A stretch of DNA of 18,750 nucleotides from Lachnospiraceae bacterium UBA1258 (GTDB lineage: Bacteria; Bacillota; Clostridia; Lachnospirales; Lachnospiraceae), in NCBI GenBank assembly GCA_002308235.1, contig DBVS01000009.1, positions 1 to 18,750 of the forward strand, given 5' to 3'. Position 1 is the first letter of the stretch. Each line of letters starts with the position of its first letter. The notes below the pieces were generated by a model. It made no database searches and was not told the DNA's origin. It worked only from the letters and a program-made list of their open reading frames with translations. The position numbers were made by a program, and so were the translations under genes. Of the stretch, positions 15,080 to 18,750 are shown piece by piece.

Positions 15080-16573
15080 ATGAGAAAGAATTTAATCTCG
15101 AAAGTCGTTGCATCTGTTCTTGCATCGGCAATGGTACTCGGACTTGCCGCATGCGGCAGCAACAGTTCCAAGCCCGATGGAAATGCTTCCACATCTGCAT
15201 CGAACACGGCAAGTGTTTCCGCTTCCGCATCCGAACCCGCTTCGGAGCCCGTTGAGCCTTACACTGTAAAGACCGGCGCTGACGGACAGCCCCTTAACTT
15301 CAACGGAATGCAAGTTACCATTCGTAACTGGTGGTCACCTTCTGACGGTTCCGAGTCAGATCCCACAAGTGAATACGACGAAGCAGTTCTTGAGTATCAC
15401 ACCTGGCTTCAGGAAAAATACAACTTCACCCTTAAGACCGTAGGTATGGGCGACTGGGGATCAGCTCCCGACGACTTCGTAAAGTACGTTCAGACCAACG
15501 GTGATGAAAATAACTACATCTTCGTAGAAAGAAACGCAGCTCCCATGCTTCAGGCCTTCCTTACCGGCATGTGCGCGGACTTTAATGCTCTCGGCGTTAT
15601 CGATTTTAGCGAAGACAAGTATCAGATCAACAGAGCTCATGAGATGAACTCCCTCGGCGACCACATCTACGGTATCGCAGCAGGTTATGTTCAGCCCAAG
15701 CATGCTCTTTTCTTCAACAAGCAGGTTCTTGCAGACGTAGGTATCACCGCTGATATGCTTTACGACTGGCAGAAGAACGGCGAATGGACCTGGGATAAGT
15801 TCGATGAAGTCTGTGCTAAGGTTCAGAGAGATACCGACGGCGACGGCGCTGATGATATCTTTGGTCTCACCACTAACGAAGGTGCCGAATACGAAGCATG
15901 GATCGAATCCGACGGCGGCGCTATCATCAAGAAGGATGCTGACGGCAAGTTCCGTCTCGGTCTTGAAGATGCCGACTCCATGAAAGCATTTGAAAAGTAC
16001 GTTGAACTTATGGGCAAGTACGACAACCACGATCCCGAAGGCGTTCAATGGGATTATTACAAAGAAGAGTTCTTAAGCGGTAAGGTTGCATTCCTCGGTG
16101 AAGAATATTACGCAGGTACCGCAGGTGCTTACCTCGACGTTGATGACAGAAGCTTCGATATCGGTCTTCTTATGTATCCTAAGGGACCCGATGTAGAATT
16201 CAACCGTTCCGTATTCAACGATAACTTCTACTGCATCCCCGGTTGCTATGACGAGCAGAAGCAGAAAGACCTTGCTACCATTCTTGACCTTTGGCTTACT
16301 CAGCCCAACGGCTATGAAGATTACAACGGACAGATCGCTAACGCAAGAGCCGGTATCTTTGATGAAAGAGCCATCTCCGAGACAGTTGTATTCATGAGCG
16401 ATCCCAAGAACGGCTATCACCGTTACAGAGTTTTGATCCCTACCATCTGCGAAAACAACACCGCAGCAGGCGATCTTGGCTGGCCTAACTGGTACACAAC
16501 TCCTTCATCCGCAATCGAAGGTGTTAAAGAGTCCTGGCAGACTTATATTGACGAAGCCAACAACATTCGTTAA
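15080..16573 (+). CDS. Extracellular solute-binding lipoprotein of a sugar ABC importer
   Basis: This 497-residue lipoprotein has a signal peptide ending in the lipobox LAAC (Cys25) and a Ser/Ala-rich linker (~27-58). A family 1 sugar-binding domain follows, with VTIRNWWSPSDG at ~79-90, YGIAAGYVQPKHALFFNKQVLADVG, WTWDKFDEVCAKVQRDTDGDG (~237-256) and EEFLSGKVAFLGEEYYAG (~329-346). DTDGDGADD at 251-259 has the spacing of an EF-hand-like calcium loop, which occurs in many binding proteins of this family. GGAGG lies 8-9 nt before the ATG. It follows the second permease pair by 69 nt and is the expected substrate receptor for it. Binding proteins are usually made in excess over permeases, consistent with the strong ribosome binding site. 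The ligand is inferred from context to be a xylan-derived oligosaccharide. Confidence 0.94.
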   Translation: MRKNLISKVVASVLASAMVLGLAACGSNSSKPDGNASTSASNTASVSASASEPASEPVEPYTVKTGADGQPLNFNGMQVTIRNWWSPSDGSESDPTSEYDEAVLEYHTWLQEKYNFTLKTVGMGDWGSAPDDFVKYVQTNGDENNYIFVERNAAPMLQAFLTGMCADFNALGVIDFSEDKYQINRAHEMNSLGDHIYGIAAGYVQPKHALFFNKQVLADVGITADMLYDWQKNGEWTWDKFDEVCAKVQRDTDGDGADDIFGLTTNEGAEYEAWIESDGGAIIKKDADGKFRLGLEDADSMKAFEKYVELMGKYDNHDPEGVQWDYYKEEFLSGKVAFLGEEYYAGTAGAYLDVDDRSFDIGLLMYPKGPDVEFNRSVFNDNFYCIPGCYDEQKQKDLATILDLWLTQPNGYEDYNGQIANARAGIFDERAISETVVFMSDPKNGYHRYRVLIPTICENNTAAGDLGWPNWYTTPSSAIEGVKESWQTYIDEANNIR

Positions 16574-16586
16574 GATATTTTCGTAA

Positions 16587-16598
16587 ATAGGATCCTAT
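16587..16598. repeat. Perfect 12-bp palindrome
   Basis: ATAGGATCCTAT reads identically on both strands. It lies between the solute-binding protein stop and the terminator hairpin. It could be a small operator or chance; it overlaps the weak TATATT (16596-16601). Confidence 0.35.
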
Positions 16599-16603
16599 AT
16601 TTC

Positions 16604-16636
16604 AAAGAGGCGGTTTTTCCGGGACCGCCTCTTTTT
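16604..16636 (+). terminator. Strong intrinsic terminator after the transporter operon
   Basis: AAAGAGGCGGT and ACCGCCTCTTT form a perfect 11-bp stem around a 9-nt loop, ending in a run of five T. It is 30 nt after the stop of the second solute-binding protein. The next gene's ribosome binding site (AAGGGG, 16637-16642) begins directly after the T run. Confidence 0.92.
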
Positions 16637-16652
16637 AAGGGGAAAGAAAGAA

Positions 16653-17753
16653 ATGATTCATCGTAAGTTTTTAAAGCCGGTGGCCGCGCTTTTGTTTGCG
16701 GCAACGGTTATATCGGTTCTTCCCGCCTGCTCGAAACAGAAAGAGGACGAACTGATCGCGGTCGATGCGGCCGACAATACCATCAATTACGAACTCGTAC
16801 CCACACAGCGGGGCGATGTGGTTAAGACAAAGAAACTTTCCTGCGTTTACAAGAAAAACGAGGAGCAGGAAGTTTATTTTCCCGTGAGCGGGAAGTTGGT
16901 GGACAGGGTATATGTAAGAGAAGGGGACAGCGTAAAAAAGGGGGACTTACTTGCTGAACTTTCTTCGGGAAATCTTTCCCGGGAAATTGAACGTCTCGAA
17001 TACCAGATCAAGAAAAATACTCTTCTTTCGGGCTATGCGGATGAAGAGCAGAATATAGATTTGCAGGTTGCCTGGCTCGATTATCTTTACGGAACGGGTC
17101 AGTCTTCTGCCGACAAAGAACGTCTCGACAAGAGACTTGAAAATCTCAACAAATCCACTCAGAGCAAAAAAGAAAGCTATGCGGATACTCTTGAATTTGA
17201 CAGGAAGAAACTTGCCCAATTAAAGAAAGAGTATTCGGAAAGCAGGATCTATGCGGCCTTTGACGGAACTGTGAAGTTCATCGAAGACCATCTTGAGGGC
17301 TCAACCTCCAATATCGAAACCCGCGTTATGACAATCATAGACAATGAGGAAGGTTATTTTGAAACGAGTGAAGTCTACAATCCGGATCTTTTCCCGGAGG
17401 GAGTTCCCGTGAACATGACCATAAGCGTTGGAACCGCAAAGGGTGATTATACCCTGATTCCTCTTGACAGGGACGGATGGGACAAGACCATGAAATTCTC
17501 CGTATTCACCGGGGATGCGGACAGCATTACGGCGGATACCAGGGGTGAAATAAAGATTTCCGAAGCCTCCAGCGAAAATGTGCTTTATGTTCCGAAACGC
17601 TGCGTATATCAGGCAGAAGATAAGTACTATGTTTATATAGTCAACGAAGACGGTTTCAGAGAGGTTCTTTATGTTGAAACGGGTCTTTTCGGTGATGACC
17701 GTGTTGAGATCACGGGGGGCTTAAACGAAGGGGATATGGTAATCAAAAGGTGA
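16653..17753 (+). CDS. Membrane fusion protein (HlyD/MacA-like) lipoprotein
   Basis: This 366-residue lipoprotein has a signal peptide ending in LPAC (Cys26). Residues ~73-104 are the first half of a biotinyl/lipoyl-like domain (VYFPVSGKLVDRVYVREGDSVKKGDLLAEL). A charged helical hairpin follows (~107-197), probably coiled coil. The second lipoyl half resumes at IYAAFDGTVKFIEDH (~199-213), then a beta-barrel region (~230-300) and a C-terminal proximal domain (NVLYVPKRCVYQAEDKYYVYIV, GGLNEGDMVIKR). Such proteins are the extracytoplasmic partners of MacB-type ABC exporters or RND pumps; in a Gram-positive cell the MacB type is more likely. AAGGGG lies 10 nt before the ATG. The stop overlaps the next start by 1 nt. 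The exporter itself must be outside the window, and the cargo is unknown. Confidence 0.87.
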   Translation: MIHRKFLKPVAALLFAATVISVLPACSKQKEDELIAVDAADNTINYELVPTQRGDVVKTKKLSCVYKKNEEQEVYFPVSGKLVDRVYVREGDSVKKGDLLAELSSGNLSREIERLEYQIKKNTLLSGYADEEQNIDLQVAWLDYLYGTGQSSADKERLDKRLENLNKSTQSKKESYADTLEFDRKKLAQLKKEYSESRIYAAFDGTVKFIEDHLEGSTSNIETRVMTIIDNEEGYFETSEVYNPDLFPEGVPVNMTISVGTAKGDYTLIPLDRDGWDKTMKFSVFTGDADSITADTRGEIKISEASSENVLYVPKRCVYQAEDKYYVYIVNEDGFREVLYVETGLFGDDRVEITGGLNEGDMVIKR

Positions 17754-18750
17754 TGAAAAGAAAGACTATTGCTAAAAAGGCCCTGTCCGTGCTTCTTGCC
17801 GCAAGCCTTCTTATGACGGTGTCAGGCTGCGGGAACAGGCTTGAGACGGGACTTGATGAAACAATCGAGCTTATAGAGCCCGTGGGAGTCGCAAAGAGCT
17901 ATGTGAATCCCGAATACAGGAATATCTACGTTTACGAGACCTACAATGCCACCGTTTGCCCTGCGGTAAGCGAAAAATCCTACGAGGTCGGAGTAAACTT
18001 TTCTTCTTATGCCCATTTGCCGGGAGAGAGCGTTAAAAAGGGCGATGCCCTGGTAAACGGCGATACTGCGGGCGTAGACGAGGAGATCAAGAAACTTCGC
18101 GAGACCATGGCAGACGCCGCGGAAAATTACGAGGAACAGGTTAAGAAACTGACGGAGCAGATCGAGAAGGACAAAAACGATTACGAGTATAAACTCGGGA
18201 TCTTTGAGAATCTTTCGAACAATCCCGTGGCGGAGCCTTCCTTCCCGGATGACAATTCCGCGCCCTGGCAGGCTTACAAGGCCTGGAGTTCCCAGTACAG
18301 GTCCTTCGATGCTTCTCACAGGTATGCGGAACTTACCTACGAAAAGGATACGCTTCGGTTAAAAGAAACAAAAGAGCTGTACAGTCTTGATTATAACTAT
18401 AATTCTTCGAGACTTAAGGATTTAAGGAAGCAACGCGCAGAGAAGGTGCTTTATTCCGATACGGACGGCACCGTGCTTTCCATGAATTATTACGAAGAAG
18501 GAAACTGGATCAACAAGAATTCGCCGGTTATCACGGTGGGCGATCTTTCCGTAAAGGAACTTAAGTGCAAGTTTGTAAGCAAGAGCGTGATAAACCTTGC
18601 AACGGATGTGTATGCCCTGGTGAACGGTGAACGCTTCGAGATTGATTATCAGGCCATTTCTTCCGATGAGTACAAGAGACTCAGCGAACGAGACGGTACC
18701 GTTTATTCCACCTTCCTGGTGGAGGACCCGGAAAACAAGGTCGATTTCGG
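17753..18750 (+). CDS. Second membrane fusion protein (HlyD-like) lipoprotein, truncated by window end
   Basis: The frame starts at ATG 17753, sharing its A with the TGA of the preceding gene (TGATG), and stays open to the right edge, giving 332 residues without a stop. A lipoprotein signal peptide ends in VSGC (Cys26). SYAHLPGESVKKGDALVNGD (~85-104) is half of a lipoyl-like domain. Long charged helices at ~107-147 and ~193-232 look like a coiled-coil hairpin, and KVLYSDTDGTVLSMNYYEEGNWI (~231-253) is the returning lipoyl half, followed by a beta-barrel region. It is diverged from the first fusion protein rather than a recent copy. The tight overlap implies coupled synthesis, so the two may form a mixed adaptor ring for one exporter encoded downstream. 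That pairing is inferred. Confidence 0.85.
   Translation, partial: MKRKTIAKKALSVLLAASLLMTVSGCGNRLETGLDETIELIEPVGVAKSYVNPEYRNIYVYETYNATVCPAVSEKSYEVGVNFSSYAHLPGESVKKGDALVNGDTAGVDEEIKKLRETMADAAENYEEQVKKLTEQIEKDKNDYEYKLGIFENLSNNPVAEPSFPDDNSAPWQAYKAWSSQYRSFDASHRYAELTYEKDTLRLKETKELYSLDYNYNSSRLKDLRKQRAEKVLYSDTDGTVLSMNYYEEGNWINKNSPVITVGDLSVKELKCKFVSKSVINLATDVYALVNGERFEIDYQAISSDEYKRLSERDGTVYSTFLVEDPENKVDF

Noticed and set aside
17822..18319. A 165-codon minus-strand open frame near the right edge
   Set aside because: It is the shadow of the second membrane fusion lipoprotein, whose plus-strand frame has a signal peptide, lipobox and lipoyl-like domain and overlaps the preceding stop.
1..18750. CRISPR arrays, insertion sequences, tRNA or rRNA genes, prophage or toxin-antitoxin genes
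   Set aside because: No regularly spaced repeats, transposase motifs or structured RNA genes were seen on either strand; nearly all of the window is tightly packed coding sequence.

Overview
The window looks like part of the chromosome of an anaerobic, plant-fibre-degrading Firmicute, most probably a Lachnospiraceae relative of Butyrivibrio or Roseburia. This rests on Gram-positive style lipoproteins with L-A-A-C or L-P-A-C lipoboxes, strong GGAGG ribosome binding sites, moderate GC content, and sugar transporters encoded without their ATPase. The taxon is an inference from gene style and neighbourhood, not from a marker gene.

Layout. Positions 1-601 hold the C-terminal end of a GH43-type beta-xylosidase/arabinofuranosidase, closed by a hairpin terminator at 605-632 that also serves the converging gene. 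A minus-strand AraC-family regulator with a cupin sensor domain follows (645-1595). An AT-rich divergent intergenic region (1596-1883) carries promoter candidates in both directions and an inverted repeat that could be the regulator's operator. From 1884 to 16573 nine more plus-strand genes follow a lipoprotein GH10 endo-xylanase with gaps of at most about 70 nt and no visible terminator: an unusual 984-aa membrane-anchored solute-binding protein, an ABC permease pair, a secreted NHL-propeller/TPR membrane protein, a YIP1-family membrane protein, a DUF5696 protein, a second ABC permease pair and a second solute-binding lipoprotein. A strong intrinsic terminator (16604-16636) closes this run. 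Only 16 nt later begin two overlapping membrane-fusion-protein (HlyD/MacA-like) lipoproteins; the second runs off the window.

How it may work together. GH10 xylanase tethered outside the cell would cut xylan, the two SBP/permease systems would take up oligosaccharides, and GH43 would trim them to monomers. The AraC regulator probably senses a pentose or xylo-oligosaccharide. Neither transporter has an ATP-binding subunit here, so both probably borrow a shared MsmX/MsmK-type ATPase encoded elsewhere. The least understood part is the central block: NHL-TPR protein, YIP1 protein and DUF5696 protein, all membrane proteins, set between two complete permease pairs. Together with the double-beta-sandwich solute-binding protein this block is the best candidate for an uncharacterised membrane-associated glycan capture and processing system.

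Several starts were moved to internal ATG codons because a Shine-Dalgarno sequence sits just ahead of them (AraC regulator, first solute-binding protein, NHL-TPR protein, DUF5696 protein, third permease).
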